Notes under the pieces: model-generated
The model's input: only the letters and a program-made list of their open reading frames with translations
What the model was told of the DNA's origin: nothing
Database searches by the model: none
Part shown: one piece after another, positions 1-8,980 of the stretch
Numbering within the stretch: position 1 is the stretch's first letter
Layout of the letters: each line of letters opens with the position of its first letter
Made by a program: the position numbers and the translations under genes
NCBI RefSeq assembly: GCF_029258205.1
Contig: NZ_JARHZJ010000053.1
Location: 1 to 50,348, forward strand
Source of the DNA: Clostridium sp.
Lineage (GTDB): Bacteria; Bacillota; Clostridia; Clostridiales; Clostridiaceae
Length of the DNA stretch: 50,348 bases
Reading direction: 5' to 3'

Positions 1-232
1 GGGATGGACTGACCTCTGGTGTACCAGTTGTTCCGCCAGGAGCACAGCTGGGTAGCTAAGTCGGGAATGGATAAACGCTGAAAGCATCTAAGCGTGAAGC
101 CAACCTCAAGATTAGATTTCCCATAGCATAAGCTAGTAAGATCCCTTGAAGAACACAAGGTTGATAGGTCGGGGGTGTAAGCATGGTAACATGTTCAGCT
201 GACCGATACTAATAGATCGAGGGCTTGACCAA
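1..232 (+). rRNA. 23S ribosomal RNA, 3' end (partial)
   Basis: The first ~230 bases match the conserved 3' end of bacterial 23S rRNA. Visible landmarks are GGGATGGAC at the start, the GGTAGCTAAG segment, CTGAAAGCATCTAAGC, and the closing helix strand ending GAGGGCTTGACC near 230. The 5' part lies outside the window. The exact mature 3' end is estimated from the family and may be off by a few bases. No 5S gene follows before the tRNA. Confidence 0.95.
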
Positions 233-286
233 ATGTAGTATTAATTATGTGCAATTTTGAAAGAACAAAATCTTTCAATAAAATGT

Positions 287-361
287 TCCTCGGTAGCTCA
301 ATGGTGGAGCACTCGGCTGTTAACCGATAGGTTGGAGGTTCGAGTCCTCTCCGAGGAGCCA
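287..361 (+). tRNA. tRNA-Asn (anticodon GTT)
   Basis: The acceptor stem TCCTCGG (287-293) pairs with CCGAGGA (351-357), followed by discriminator G and an encoded CCA (359-361). The anticodon loop reads CTGTTAA, giving anticodon GTT for asparagine. The T arm has the usual GGTTCGAGTCC. It lies about 55 bases after the 23S end and is probably co-transcribed with the rRNA. A run of seven T follows immediately (362-369) and may help termination. Confidence 0.97.
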
Positions 362-684
362 TTTTTTTGTGTGAAAATTTAATTTAAAATAGATTGTTTA
401 AGTTATGAATTGATAATTTTATTAATTTATAACTTTTTTTTTGTATTTAGATAAAGTCTTGTTTAATATAGTATTTTTAGTGTAAGCTATTTGTAATTAA
501 AGAAAGTATAATATTGTATATAATTAAGAAAAGATAAAATAATATGGTTTTTTATTAATAAAAAACTTTAACCATATTGGTATAATTAAAAAGGAATAGA
601 ACAATATTATTACATAATTAATATAAGTAAAAATTTTAATATATTTAAATTTTTAAAGTACATGCAAGGAGTTGAAGGATATAG
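362..684 (+). promoter_or_regulatory. Leader of the response regulator: dyad plus extended -10
   Basis: This 323-bp AT-rich gap has no convincing gene. A dyad AATATGGTT (541-549) / AACCATATT (570-578) encloses a second inverted pair of T-rich and A-rich arms. It is followed at once by TTGGTATAAT (577-586), which reads as an extended -10 (TGnTATAAT) without a good -35. The dyad covers the -35 area, so it could be an operator. The ribosome site is GGAG about 20 bases before the ATG. The promoter call is an inference from motif and position. Confidence 0.4.
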
Positions 685-1368
685 ATGAAGATTTTATTAG
701 TAGAAGATGAAGAAAGCATAAGAGGCTTTTTAAGAATAAATTTTCAAAGAGAAAACTTTCAAGTTATGGAATGTGAAAGTGGAGAGGAAGGAATAAGAAG
801 AGCTTTAATAGAAAAACCTGATATAGCAATACTTGATGTTATGCTACCTGGTATTAATGGATTTGAAGTATGTCAAAAGTTAAGAGAAATCTTTCCTAGA
901 ATGGGAATAATAATGTTGACTGCTAAAGGTGAAGATATGGATAAAATAATGGGGCTTCAGTTTGGCGCAGATGATTATGTTTTAAAACCATTTAATCCAT
1001 TAGAAATAACTTTAAGAGTAAAAGCATTAATAAGAAGGTTAGAAGGAATAAGTGAAGAAAATAATAATGATTGTATAGAAGTGGATAACTTTAAATTAGA
1101 TTTATATTCTCAAAGCTTATATAAAGAAAATATAGAAATAGATGTAACACCAAAAGAATTTTTATTAATGAAAATATTTATGCAGAATCCTGGAAAAGCA
1201 TTTACTAGAGATGAATTATTGAATTTAGTATGGGGAATAGATTTTTTTGGAGATCCAAAGATAGTTGATGTTAATATAAGAAGATTAAGATCTAAAATAG
1301 AAGATAATTCTTCAAAACCTAAATATATAGAAACTGTATGGGGAACAGGATATAGGTGGAAGAGATAA
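685..1368 (+). CDS. OmpR/PhoB-family response regulator
   Basis: A 227-aa two-domain regulator. The receiver domain (about 1-118) has the acidic pocket EDE at 7-9, phospho-acceptor Asp51 in LDVMLPG, a Thr in MLTA and Lys101 in LKPFNP. The C-terminal winged helix (about 130-227) has TPKEFLLM and ends VWGTGYRWKR, typical of OmpR/PhoB proteins. The sensor kinase follows after 185 bases, then a lipoprotein, so it is likely the DNA-binding half of a membrane-stress or nutrient-sensing pair. The signal and regulon cannot be read from the sequence. Confidence 0.93.
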   Translation: MKILLVEDEESIRGFLRINFQRENFQVMECESGEEGIRRALIEKPDIAILDVMLPGINGFEVCQKLREIFPRMGIIMLTAKGEDMDKIMGLQFGADDYVLKPFNPLEITLRVKALIRRLEGISEENNNDCIEVDNFKLDLYSQSLYKENIEIDVTPKEFLLMKIFMQNPGKAFTRDELLNLVWGIDFFGDPKIVDVNIRRLRSKIEDNSSKPKYIETVWGTGYRWKR

Positions 1369-1438
1369 AGATATTTCTATAAAAAAATTCTAAAGAGGTA
1401 TTATTAAAATAGGATTTAGATGGAAAAGATAAAGCTAT
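1347..1438 (+). repeat. Degenerate duplicated copy of the regulator's 3' end
   Basis: The last codons and stop of the regulator (1347-1374, starting AGGATATAGGTGGAAGAG) recur 64 bases later at 1411-1438 (AGGATTTAGATGGAAAAG), with about four to five mismatches in 28 bases. This looks like a short tandem duplication that has since drifted. It lies in the gap between regulator and kinase and has no obvious coding role. Confidence 0.6.
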
Positions 1439-1553
1439 ATATTACAGTATTCATAGTAATTTTATAAGGAAATACAAAGTATATAGTGAATATTTATGAG
1501 CTTATATTTTAAGAGTTTAAAGTATATATAGGTGAAAGATAGGAGTATATTTT

Positions 1554-2969
1554 ATGAAGAGTATAAAGACTAGGCTAATGAAAAACTTTTTAGTTCTTTT
1601 GTTATCAACTATTATTATAGTTTCAGCCATGTTTTTGATTTTTATTTCTAGATATTATTATCAAAATACAGAGGAAATATTATTAAGTCAAATTAATATA
1701 TCTGTAGATTTTTATAAAAGATATTTATCAAATGTCAGTCTAGAAGAAAATGTTTATGAAGATGTAGATATATTTTGGAAGCAAACAGATGCTCAGGTTC
1801 AAATTTATAACTTAAAAGGTCAGTTGATAATGGATTCTATAGGTTTGGAGCCTAAAGAGTACAATACTCCTATAGACGTAAAAAAAGCATTAGAAGGAGA
1901 GACTGCAAAATGGATTGGAACGTTGCCTGATTATACTGGTAAAGTAATGTCAATTTCAGCACCACTTAGAAATTCTTCAAATGAAATTGTAGGAGTTATT
2001 AGATATATAAGTTCACTTAGAAATGTGGATAATTTTATATTAAATTTCTTTTTGGTATTTTTGGTAATAGGTTTAACAGTTTTAGCTATAGGTATAATAT
2101 TAAGTTACTTTTTAGCTAATAGTATAGTAAATCCAATCACAGAATTGATAAAAATTTCTGGACAAATGGCCAAAGGAAATTTAAAAGTAAGAAATAAAAT
2201 TGTTACTAATGATGAAATTGAAAAGTTAGCTGATAGTCTTAATATAATGGCAGAAGAAATTGAAAATAGGGAAATATTAAAAAATGAATTTATTTCTTCA
2301 GTTTCTCATGAACTTAGAACACCATTAACATCAATAAAAGGTTGGGCAATAACTTTAAATAATGATTTTACAGATAGAGAAACCTTAAAGATGGGATTGG
2401 ATATAATTGAAAAAGAGGCTGATAGATTAAGTAATATGGTAGAGGAGTTATTAGACTTTTCAAAGTTTGTCAGTGGAAAAATAAAATTAAAATATGAAGA
2501 AATAAACCTAAAAGAATTTGTAGAGTATTTAAGATTATATATGAATCCTAGAGCAGAAAGAGAGCATAAAGAACTTGTATTAGATGGGGTTACAGAGGAT
2601 TTTATAATTGTAGGAGATAAAGACAGGTTAAAGCAAGTATTTATAAATATACTAGATAATGCATTTAAATTCACCAATGAAAATGAAAAGATAACAATAG
2701 AGTTTGTATATTCTGATGATGGAATATATATAAATATAATTGATACTGGATGTGGAATAAGTAAAGAAGAGTTGCCTAGAGTAAAAGAGAAATTTTATAA
2801 GGGTAAAAATTCAAATTCGCAAAATGGAATAGGGTTATCTATATGTGATGAAATTATAGCTTTACATGAAGGTCGTTTGGAAATTTATAGTGAATTGGGT
2901 AAAGGAACGAAAGTGGTTATATATTTACCTAAGAAATTAATTAGGAGTGTTGAGGAGGATTTAAATTAA
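1554..2969 (+). CDS. Membrane sensor histidine kinase
   Basis: A 471-aa kinase with two membrane segments (about 10-32 and 162-188) flanking an extracellular sensor region of about 125 residues. A HAMP domain follows (about 186-240). The HisKA H-box SSVSHELRTPLTS places the phospho-histidine at His252. The ATP-binding domain shows the N-box near 366-372 (NILDNAFKF), DTGCGIS and GIGLSICDEI. The family autophosphorylates and passes phosphate to the cognate regulator, here almost certainly the gene just upstream. A near-consensus ribosome site (AGGAG) sits before the ATG. The stimulus is unknown. Confidence 0.93.
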   Translation: MKSIKTRLMKNFLVLLLSTIIIVSAMFLIFISRYYYQNTEEILLSQINISVDFYKRYLSNVSLEENVYEDVDIFWKQTDAQVQIYNLKGQLIMDSIGLEPKEYNTPIDVKKALEGETAKWIGTLPDYTGKVMSISAPLRNSSNEIVGVIRYISSLRNVDNFILNFFLVFLVIGLTVLAIGIILSYFLANSIVNPITELIKISGQMAKGNLKVRNKIVTNDEIEKLADSLNIMAEEIENREILKNEFISSVSHELRTPLTSIKGWAITLNNDFTDRETLKMGLDIIEKEADRLSNMVEELLDFSKFVSGKIKLKYEEINLKEFVEYLRLYMNPRAEREHKELVLDGVTEDFIIVGDKDRLKQVFINILDNAFKFTNENEKITIEFVYSDDGIYINIIDTGCGISKEELPRVKEKFYKGKNSNSQNGIGLSICDEIIALHEGRLEIYSELGKGTKVVIYLPKKLIRSVEEDLN

Positions 2970-2985
2970 TCAAAAGAGGTGTTTT

Positions 2986-4509
2986 ATGAAGAAAATTTTT
3001 TTAGTATTCTTTACTATTGTTAGCTTTTTTATGATAGGATGTTCTCAAAAAGAATCTTTTGATATATCTAAAATAACTCCACCAGAGTCAGATAATATAA
3101 AGATATTAGGGAAATGGGAAGTAGTAAGTAAGTTACATGATAGTGATGAAAATAATTCAAGTAGCGTAAGTGATGCTTTTCACTTAGAAAAAGATGATAT
3201 TATTAATATAAGTAAGGATGAGATAGTTGCAAATGGTATTAGTATAGTTAATCCAAAGTTTAAGTTAAAGAGAATGGAGAGGGATGTATTCTTTAAAGAA
3301 ATAGATAATATATCAATAAAAAATGAAATAAAGGATACAATAAAAAGCGAATATATAGATGTAAATTCTATATATGATAGTAACAAAACATATTTAAGTA
3401 TTATTTCAATTAATGATAATGAGGCATATTTATTATTAACTGATAATCTTATTAAGCTAAAGAAAGTTTCTGATGTTGTTTCAAAAGAATCTATTAATGA
3501 ATCGGATAACGTAGATATTTATAGTAAGGATAAAAGTGAAAATAGCATAAGTCCAGAGTATTATCAAAAGGATGTAGGAATTTTACTTGGACTTAAGGAT
3601 CCTGTACATATAGAAGATAATAATTTGGAGGAAGCTTCTTATAAAACTTTATGGATCTCTGTGATTAATAATGAATTGCAACCAATAAGGGTTTTAAAAA
3701 ACTCTCTTTTATTACCAAGAATAAATGGATTTTCTAATATAAGTTTAAGTTCAAATTTATATAATGGTAAAATTGAAAATAAACTTAAGGTTACAAGCAA
3801 AAAAAAGGATCCTAATGATAAGACAGAAATAAAGGGAGAAAAAAATACAGAAGGAATATATGAGGAAATAACTTTTGTAGGAAATGATTATATAGGGTTA
3901 GAATCTTATTCTGGAAGTGACAACTTTAGAGGCACATTTAATGAATATAGTATAATTCCTATTAATACTATGGACACTAATAAGAGTATGGATATAGTTA
4001 ATTTATTTGGAAAAGAACAAGAGGAGAATTATAACAAAAGTGAAAAGAATGCTATTCAAAAGTATGATATTGACGGAAGAGAGTATTATTCTAAAAATAA
4101 ATATTCTAATATAACTCTCCAAAGAAAGAATGGTAATTGGCATTTAGAAGGAATATTAAATGAAAAGAATTCATTAGATTATCCTAAAACTTTTGATATA
4201 AATATAAATCCAGTTCCTATATTAATAAATTATGATACTTTAGCAGTTCCATGGAGTCAGGTTTTATCTCTTGGAAGAGATGTTAGAGATGTTGTTACAG
4301 CACCAAATGGAAAAATAGCTATAACATTAGCTAAAGATAAATTATCAATATATAAAATTATTGATGGAAGAATTGGTGAAAGATTAGGTGAAATAAATAT
4401 AAATAATGATGAAAAGATTGTTATGGCTGAATGGGCTGTAGGAGATTATGTTAAGTATTGGGATGAAACAGTTGAAAATGTATATGGAGCTAACAAAATA
4501 AGCGAATAG
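2986..4509 (+). CDS. Lipoprotein of unknown function linked to the two-component pair
   Basis: A 507-aa protein with a lipoprotein signal: basic MKK, a hydrophobic stretch and the lipobox MIGC, predicting lipidated Cys19. The rest is hydrophilic, rich in Asn, Asp, Lys and Ser, with no domain I recognise. It starts 16 bases after the kinase stop with its own ribosome site (AGAGG), so it is probably co-transcribed with the pair. An outer-face sensor partner or target of the kinase is a reasonable guess, but nothing in the sequence proves it. Confidence 0.85.
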   Translation: MKKIFLVFFTIVSFFMIGCSQKESFDISKITPPESDNIKILGKWEVVSKLHDSDENNSSSVSDAFHLEKDDIINISKDEIVANGISIVNPKFKLKRMERDVFFKEIDNISIKNEIKDTIKSEYIDVNSIYDSNKTYLSIISINDNEAYLLLTDNLIKLKKVSDVVSKESINESDNVDIYSKDKSENSISPEYYQKDVGILLGLKDPVHIEDNNLEEASYKTLWISVINNELQPIRVLKNSLLLPRINGFSNISLSSNLYNGKIENKLKVTSKKKDPNDKTEIKGEKNTEGIYEEITFVGNDYIGLESYSGSDNFRGTFNEYSIIPINTMDTNKSMDIVNLFGKEQEENYNKSEKNAIQKYDIDGREYYSKNKYSNITLQRKNGNWHLEGILNEKNSLDYPKTFDININPVPILINYDTLAVPWSQVLSLGRDVRDVVTAPNGKIAITLAKDKLSIYKIIDGRIGERLGEININNDEKIVMAEWAVGDYVKYWDETVENVYGANKISE

Positions 4510-4600
4510 AATATAATAATTTATTATTAAAGTGTAAATACACAAATATTTGATTTTTAATACTGATTTATTTATTAAGTTTAATGTTTCTAGAAAATAA

Positions 4601-4640
4601 AAAAGGGAGCTGAATTATAAAATTCAGCTCTCTTTTTTTA
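4601..4640. terminator. Bidirectional intrinsic terminator
   Basis: Perfect 10-bp stem GAGCTGAATT (4607-4616) / AATTCAGCTC (4621-4630) with loop ATAA. It is flanked by A-rich DNA on the left and T-rich DNA on the right, so it can end transcription from both the lipoprotein gene and the converging phosphoglycerol transferase gene. Confidence 0.9.
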
Positions 4641-6527
4641 ATTATTATTAGAAGTATCATTAGGTATTTTATCTTTAAAATAATTCGCTCTAATCATCTT
4701 ATCAGATAGATCTAATATGCTTCCTACTATTTCTTTTTCTTTATCTGTAAGTTCACCTTTAATTGTTTTGTCAGTTAAAATAGCATAAGATCTCTTAGTG
4801 TTTAATAGATTTCTACCTAAAGCTGTATTTTGATATACATTATTATCTACACCTAATAGATATAAAAGAGTTGGCATTATATCTATTTGTCCACCATAAA
4901 CATCATCTTTTATAGGTGTCTTAATGCTTGGATTGTAAATAATTAATGGAACTGTATGATTTCCATTGTCTAACCACCAAGATTCAGGATTAGATAGTGA
5001 TTCTATCTTACTGTTATAGTATTTATGAGGACCAGTGTGGTCACCTTCTATTGCAATAACAGTGTTATCTAAAAGACCATCATTTTTCAATGCTTCTATA
5101 AACATGCCTATTTTAGCATCTGTATAATGAATACTTTGGAAATATCCTCCTAAAACATTATCATTAAGTTCAGGACTAAGCTTTAATTGACGGTATTCTT
5201 TTGGTAAATCAAATGGTCCGTGGCTTGTTAAAGTAACTGTAAATGCATAAAATGGTTGTTTTAGTTCTTTAATCATTGGTTCAATTTGTCTAAAGTAGCT
5301 TCCGTCACTTAATCCAAGTCCTATATTTTCATCACGATCAAATGAATAATAATCTACAAACTTATCAAAACCTATTCCATTTAAACCTTGAGCATAGTTC
5401 CAGAAAGAGCCCTTATCTGAATGGATAGCAATAGTGCTATAGCCATCTTTTTCTAAAATATTAGGCAGTGAGTTATAAGTTGTAGCTGGGTTTCTAAAGA
5501 AAGTACTTCCTTGTCTTAATGGTAACATAGAAGTATTAACCATTAAATCGGAATCAGAGCTTGTACCTTCATTAACTTGGTCAAAGATATTAGGGAAGTA
5601 AATTGAATTATTCAATAACTTATTTATGTTTGGAGTTATTTCTTGTCCATCTACTTTTTGATTTATAACAAAATCTTCAAGAGATTCAACTTGTATTACT
5701 AATAAGTTCTTTCCTTTGAACATTCCCTTAAATTCATTATCAGGAAGATTTTCATTTTTAAAATCATAATATTCTTTTATTTTTGTCTCATCTTCAGCTG
5801 TCATTTTATATGGTTTAGAATTTTTATAAACATTATATATATCAAAAATATGATAACCAATTGGTGAGAAGTATTCTACTGTATTAGTTGGATCATAGTT
5901 ACTAAATAAGTATGAATTTCTAACATTTTCTCTTTTTAATACATTAACGTTAAAAGGAACATATCCTATGTAACAAATTGATATAAGTAAAACCGCTAGA
6001 GTACCTTTCCAATTAGACTTACAGTTTTTAAAACTTTTTCTGAAAATTATAAAAGCTATTATTAAAATAATAAAGTCTATGAAGAATAGTAAATCATATG
6101 GACTAGACATTGAAAAAATACTATCTCCAAGATTATCTAAGTTAGCAGTTTGCTTTAATAGCATTATTGAAGGAACTGTTTGGAACCCTCTAAAATACCA
6201 AACGTCCATTACTGTAATTAAGGTTATAAATAAATCTACAATTATTAATGAGAAAAATTTACCTTTGTTTTTAAATAAAAAACATATACTTACAAATATT
6301 GCTGCAAATGCTATGTAGTAATTAATAAAATAAGAAGCTTGTCTATATCCTAAACTAAAATTAAGTGAGTAAAGGTTTTGGTTTAAAGAGAAACCTAAAA
6401 AAAGTGCTCCTTTTAAAACTATTGCTATAAGAGTAAATATGTAAAAACATAGTCTTATTAAAGCATTTTTATTAAGAGACTCTTTAAATTTAGAAAGCCT
6501 ATTATTTAATTTAACTTTTTCTTGCAT
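4638..6527 (-). CDS. LtaS-family phosphoglycerol transferase (sulfatase fold)
   Basis: A 629-aa polytopic enzyme with about five N-terminal membrane segments (first ~200 residues) and a large extracellular sulfatase-like domain. It carries the LtaS signatures: QVESLEDF with the metal-binding Glu, the nucleophile Thr region EGTSSDSDLMVNTSMLP, LTSHGPF and EGDHTGPH. The family moves glycerol-phosphate from phosphatidylglycerol to build lipoteichoic acid or decorate glycolipids. The start is set at the ATG at 6527 (MQEKVK), preceded by GAAGGGGTG at good spacing; an ATG nine codons upstream has no such site. Whether this copy is the main LTA synthase or a primase/paralogue is not clear. Confidence 0.92.
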   Translation of the reverse strand: MQEKVKLNNRLSKFKESLNKNALIRLCFYIFTLIAIVLKGALFLGFSLNQNLYSLNFSLGYRQASYFINYYIAFAAIFVSICFLFKNKGKFFSLIIVDLFITLITVMDVWYFRGFQTVPSIMLLKQTANLDNLGDSIFSMSSPYDLLFFIDFIILIIAFIIFRKSFKNCKSNWKGTLAVLLISICYIGYVPFNVNVLKRENVRNSYLFSNYDPTNTVEYFSPIGYHIFDIYNVYKNSKPYKMTAEDETKIKEYYDFKNENLPDNEFKGMFKGKNLLVIQVESLEDFVINQKVDGQEITPNINKLLNNSIYFPNIFDQVNEGTSSDSDLMVNTSMLPLRQGSTFFRNPATTYNSLPNILEKDGYSTIAIHSDKGSFWNYAQGLNGIGFDKFVDYYSFDRDENIGLGLSDGSYFRQIEPMIKELKQPFYAFTVTLTSHGPFDLPKEYRQLKLSPELNDNVLGGYFQSIHYTDAKIGMFIEALKNDGLLDNTVIAIEGDHTGPHKYYNSKIESLSNPESWWLDNGNHTVPLIIYNPSIKTPIKDDVYGGQIDIMPTLLYLLGVDNNVYQNTALGRNLLNTKRSYAILTDKTIKGELTDKEKEIVGSILDLSDKMIRANYFKDKIPNDTSNNN

Positions 6528-6709
6528 TGAAACACCCCTTCTTTTATTATTCAAAGCTGTTAATATTATATCATAAAATAATATGCTAATAATATGAAGG
6601 AATTATTACAAAAAATATTAAAAAAGAACTTTTTTTAGAATACTTTGATTTTCTCAATTTATAAAAATGTGATATCTTTATAATATAGATTATTTTAAGA
6701 GGTGAGGTC

Positions 6710-7282
6710 ATGAAAAAAATAGATTGTTTAGGTATGGCTTGTCCAATGCCAGTTATAAATACAAAAAAATATTTTGATTCAATAGAAGAAGGAATTGTAG
6801 AAGTATTAGTTGATAATGAAGTATCAAAAAATAATGTATGTAAGTATGCAGAAGGATGTGGATACAATTTTGATGCTTCAGAAAAAGAGGGAAATTATAT
6901 AATTAAAATAGAAAAAAATGGTAATAAAAAAATGGAAAAGAGAGAAGATGACTTTGTAATAGTAGTAGGTACTGATAAATTAGGAGAAGGTAATGATGAT
7001 TTAGGTACTATACTTATGAAAGGATACTTATACACTTTATCAGAAAGTGACATTCTACCTAAGGAAATTATATTCTTAAATGGTGGAGTTAAACTTACAG
7101 TTAAGGAGTCAGAAGTTTTAGAATCATTACAAACTTTAGAAAAGCGTGGAGTTAATATAACAAGTTGTGGAACATGCTTAGATTTTTATGGAATAAAGGA
7201 TTATTTAGCTATAGGAGAAATAAGTAATATGTACACTATAGTTGAATCTATGAATACTTCTAATAAGGTAATAAAGTTATAG
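6710..7282 (+). CDS. yedF: Selenium metabolism protein YedF (TusA + DsrE-like domains)
   Basis: A 190-aa protein. The N-terminal TusA/SirA-like domain (about 1-70) has the hallmark DCLGMACPMPV with the reactive Cys in CPMP. The C-terminal part (about 80-190) is DsrE-like and has a CGTC pair. This two-domain arrangement is the one annotated as YedF and often found near selenium genes; the biochemical role is thought to be sulfur or selenium carrying. The start has a strong site (AGAGGTGAGG). The FAD oxidoreductase follows after 31 bases and is probably in the same operon. No selD or selA is in the window. Confidence 0.85.
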   Translation: MKKIDCLGMACPMPVINTKKYFDSIEEGIVEVLVDNEVSKNNVCKYAEGCGYNFDASEKEGNYIIKIEKNGNKKMEKREDDFVIVVGTDKLGEGNDDLGTILMKGYLYTLSESDILPKEIIFLNGGVKLTVKESEVLESLQTLEKRGVNITSCGTCLDFYGIKDYLAIGEISNMYTIVESMNTSNKVIKL

Positions 7283-7313
7283 TACTTTTGAGAGGAGAAA
7301 ATATTTTTAGAGT

Positions 7314-8276
7314 ATGGAGAATATTTTATGTGATTATGATGTTGTAGTTGTTGGTGGTGGAATAAGTGGAATGGCAGCGGCTATAAAGTCAAAAGAAAAT
7401 GGAATAGGAAAAGTTCTACTTCTTGAAAGAGAAGATGTTTTAGGTGGAGTTTTAAATCAATGCATACATTGTGGTTTTGGAAAAGAAACTTTAGGAGAAG
7501 CTGTTACTGGTAGTGAATTTGTGGAGTTCCTAGTTAATAAAGTTGAGAAGTTAGATATAGATGTTAAATTAAATACTACTGTATTAGAAATAACTAAAGA
7601 TAAAGAAATAAGTTATGTTAATCCAAATGAAGGTATGAGAAAAATTAAAACTAGAGCAATAGTTTTAGCTACTGGAAGTAGAGAAAAGTTTAAGGGAAAT
7701 GTAAGTGTTCCTTTAAATAAATTTACAGGTATATATACTTCAGGAACTGCTCATAGATTTATAAATCTTTATGGTTATCTTCCCGGAAAAAATATAGTCA
7801 TAATAGGTTCACATGATAGTGATATGATTGTTGCTAGAAGGCTTATTATAGAAGGAGCTAAAGTAGAAGCTATAATTGAAAGTAAGGATTATTTAAATTC
7901 TTCTCAATATATTGTGGAAGATATAATTGAGACCTTTGATATTCCTGTTAAACTTGGATATACGGTAAACGAAGTTTTAGGTACTGAAAGAGTAGAGGGA
8001 GTAATTATAAGTAAAGGTGGAGAAGAAGAAAGTTTTATAAAATGTGATTCACTTTTAATATCAGTTCCATGGATACCAGAAAGTGCTTTAGGGAAAAAGA
8101 TTGGACTAAGAATATCTAATAGTAGTGAAACTATTTTAGTAAATGAAAACTTTGAAACATCTGAAAGTGGAATATTTGCTTGTGGAAATGTTTTGCATGC
8201 CTATGAACTATCTGATTTGGCAACAAAAGAAGGATTTAAAGTTGGAGATTCCATTAAAGATTATCTTGGGAATTAA
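7314..8276 (+). CDS. FAD-dependent NAD(P)H-type oxidoreductase
   Basis: A 320-aa flavoprotein. The N-terminal dinucleotide site is VVVGGGISGMAA (about 10-21), followed by LLEREDVLGG. A CIHCGFG pair of cysteines lies near residue 50, a central GSHDSD segment may be the second nucleotide site, and the closing FAD motif is GIFACGNV near 290. It resembles the oxidoreductases that pair with small 2Fe-2S or glycerol-3-phosphate dehydrogenase-like proteins, but is shorter and I cannot name the substrate. GAGGAG lies about 16 bases before the ATG, a long spacing; an in-frame TAG just upstream rules out an earlier start. Confidence 0.8.
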   Translation: MENILCDYDVVVVGGGISGMAAAIKSKENGIGKVLLLEREDVLGGVLNQCIHCGFGKETLGEAVTGSEFVEFLVNKVEKLDIDVKLNTTVLEITKDKEISYVNPNEGMRKIKTRAIVLATGSREKFKGNVSVPLNKFTGIYTSGTAHRFINLYGYLPGKNIVIIGSHDSDMIVARRLIIEGAKVEAIIESKDYLNSSQYIVEDIIETFDIPVKLGYTVNEVLGTERVEGVIISKGGEEESFIKCDSLLISVPWIPESALGKKIGLRISNSSETILVNENFETSESGIFACGNVLHAYELSDLATKEGFKVGDSIKDYLGN

Positions 8277-8282
8277 TTTTTA

Positions 8283-8337
8283 ATAAGACTAAGATTCAGA
8301 ATTTTAATAAAATTTAATCTGAATATTAGTCTTATGT
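8283..8337. terminator. Hairpin between convergent genes
   Basis: An imperfect long stem: TAAGACTAAGATTCAGA on the left pairs with TCTGAATATTAGTCTTA on the right around an AT-rich loop. It lies just after the oxidoreductase stop and faces the SGNH hydrolase gene, as expected for a terminator, but the U tract is weak. Confidence 0.6.
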
Positions 8338-8411
8338 TATATTTAAAACAAAGTTATAATTAGAAAAAAATATTTTAAAAGTGTAATTTTCAAAGTTTAA
8401 AATATATAAAA

Positions 8412-8972
8412 TTATAGATAATTTTTTAAATGAATTTTTACTAAGTTAGAGATTAGTGTATTTCCTTTTAAACTTAAGTGTAATCCATCAGTATAATTTA
8501 AAGAATTAAAAGGAAGAGTAGAGTTTAAATCTATAAATAACAAATTGTTTTTTTTGCAAAATAGACCTAATTTTTTAGCATATTTTTCAAGATTAGAATT
8601 ACATTTTTCATAATCAATTGAAGAATCCCACCTTTTAATAGCTAAGTCATTGTATATTTTAGGTGGAGATAAAATTATTGGTTTTATGTTAAGTGAATTA
8701 CAATCATCAGTCATTAACTGTATATTATCAATAATTGAACTAATTGATTTATTCATTATAATATCATTTGAACCACACATAATTAAACAAATACTAGAAT
8801 CACTTGATTTTAATATTGAATATATTCTAGATAAAATACCAGTTGAAGTATCACCATTAACTCCTTTATTTATGAATTTATTTTTTTCATCATTTAAAAG
8901 AGAGACCCAAGAATTTTCTTGTCCTACACCATAACCAAAGGTAAGTGAATCGCCTATACAAATTATATTCAT
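8412..8972 (-). CDS. SGNH/GDSL-family hydrolase
   Basis: A 186-aa single-domain esterase of the SGNH fold. It shows block I GDSLTFG with the nucleophile Ser, block II Gly in GVNGDTS, block III GSNDI with Asn, and block V DGLHLS with the catalytic Asp and His. No signal peptide, so it is cytoplasmic. The start is placed at the ATG at 8972 (MNIICIGDS), with TAGGTG just upstream; that site overlaps the stop codon of the RusA-like gene, which suggests translational coupling. The substrate (lipid, acyl-sugar or acetyl group) is unknown. Confidence 0.88.
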   Translation of the reverse strand: MNIICIGDSLTFGYGVGQENSWVSLLNDEKNKFINKGVNGDTSTGILSRIYSILKSSDSSICLIMCGSNDIIMNKSISSIIDNIQLMTDDCNSLNIKPIILSPPKIYNDLAIKRWDSSIDYEKCNSNLEKYAKKLGLFCKKNNLLFIDLNSTLPFNSLNYTDGLHLSLKGNTLISNLVKIHLKNYL

Positions 8973-8980
8973 ATAATCAC

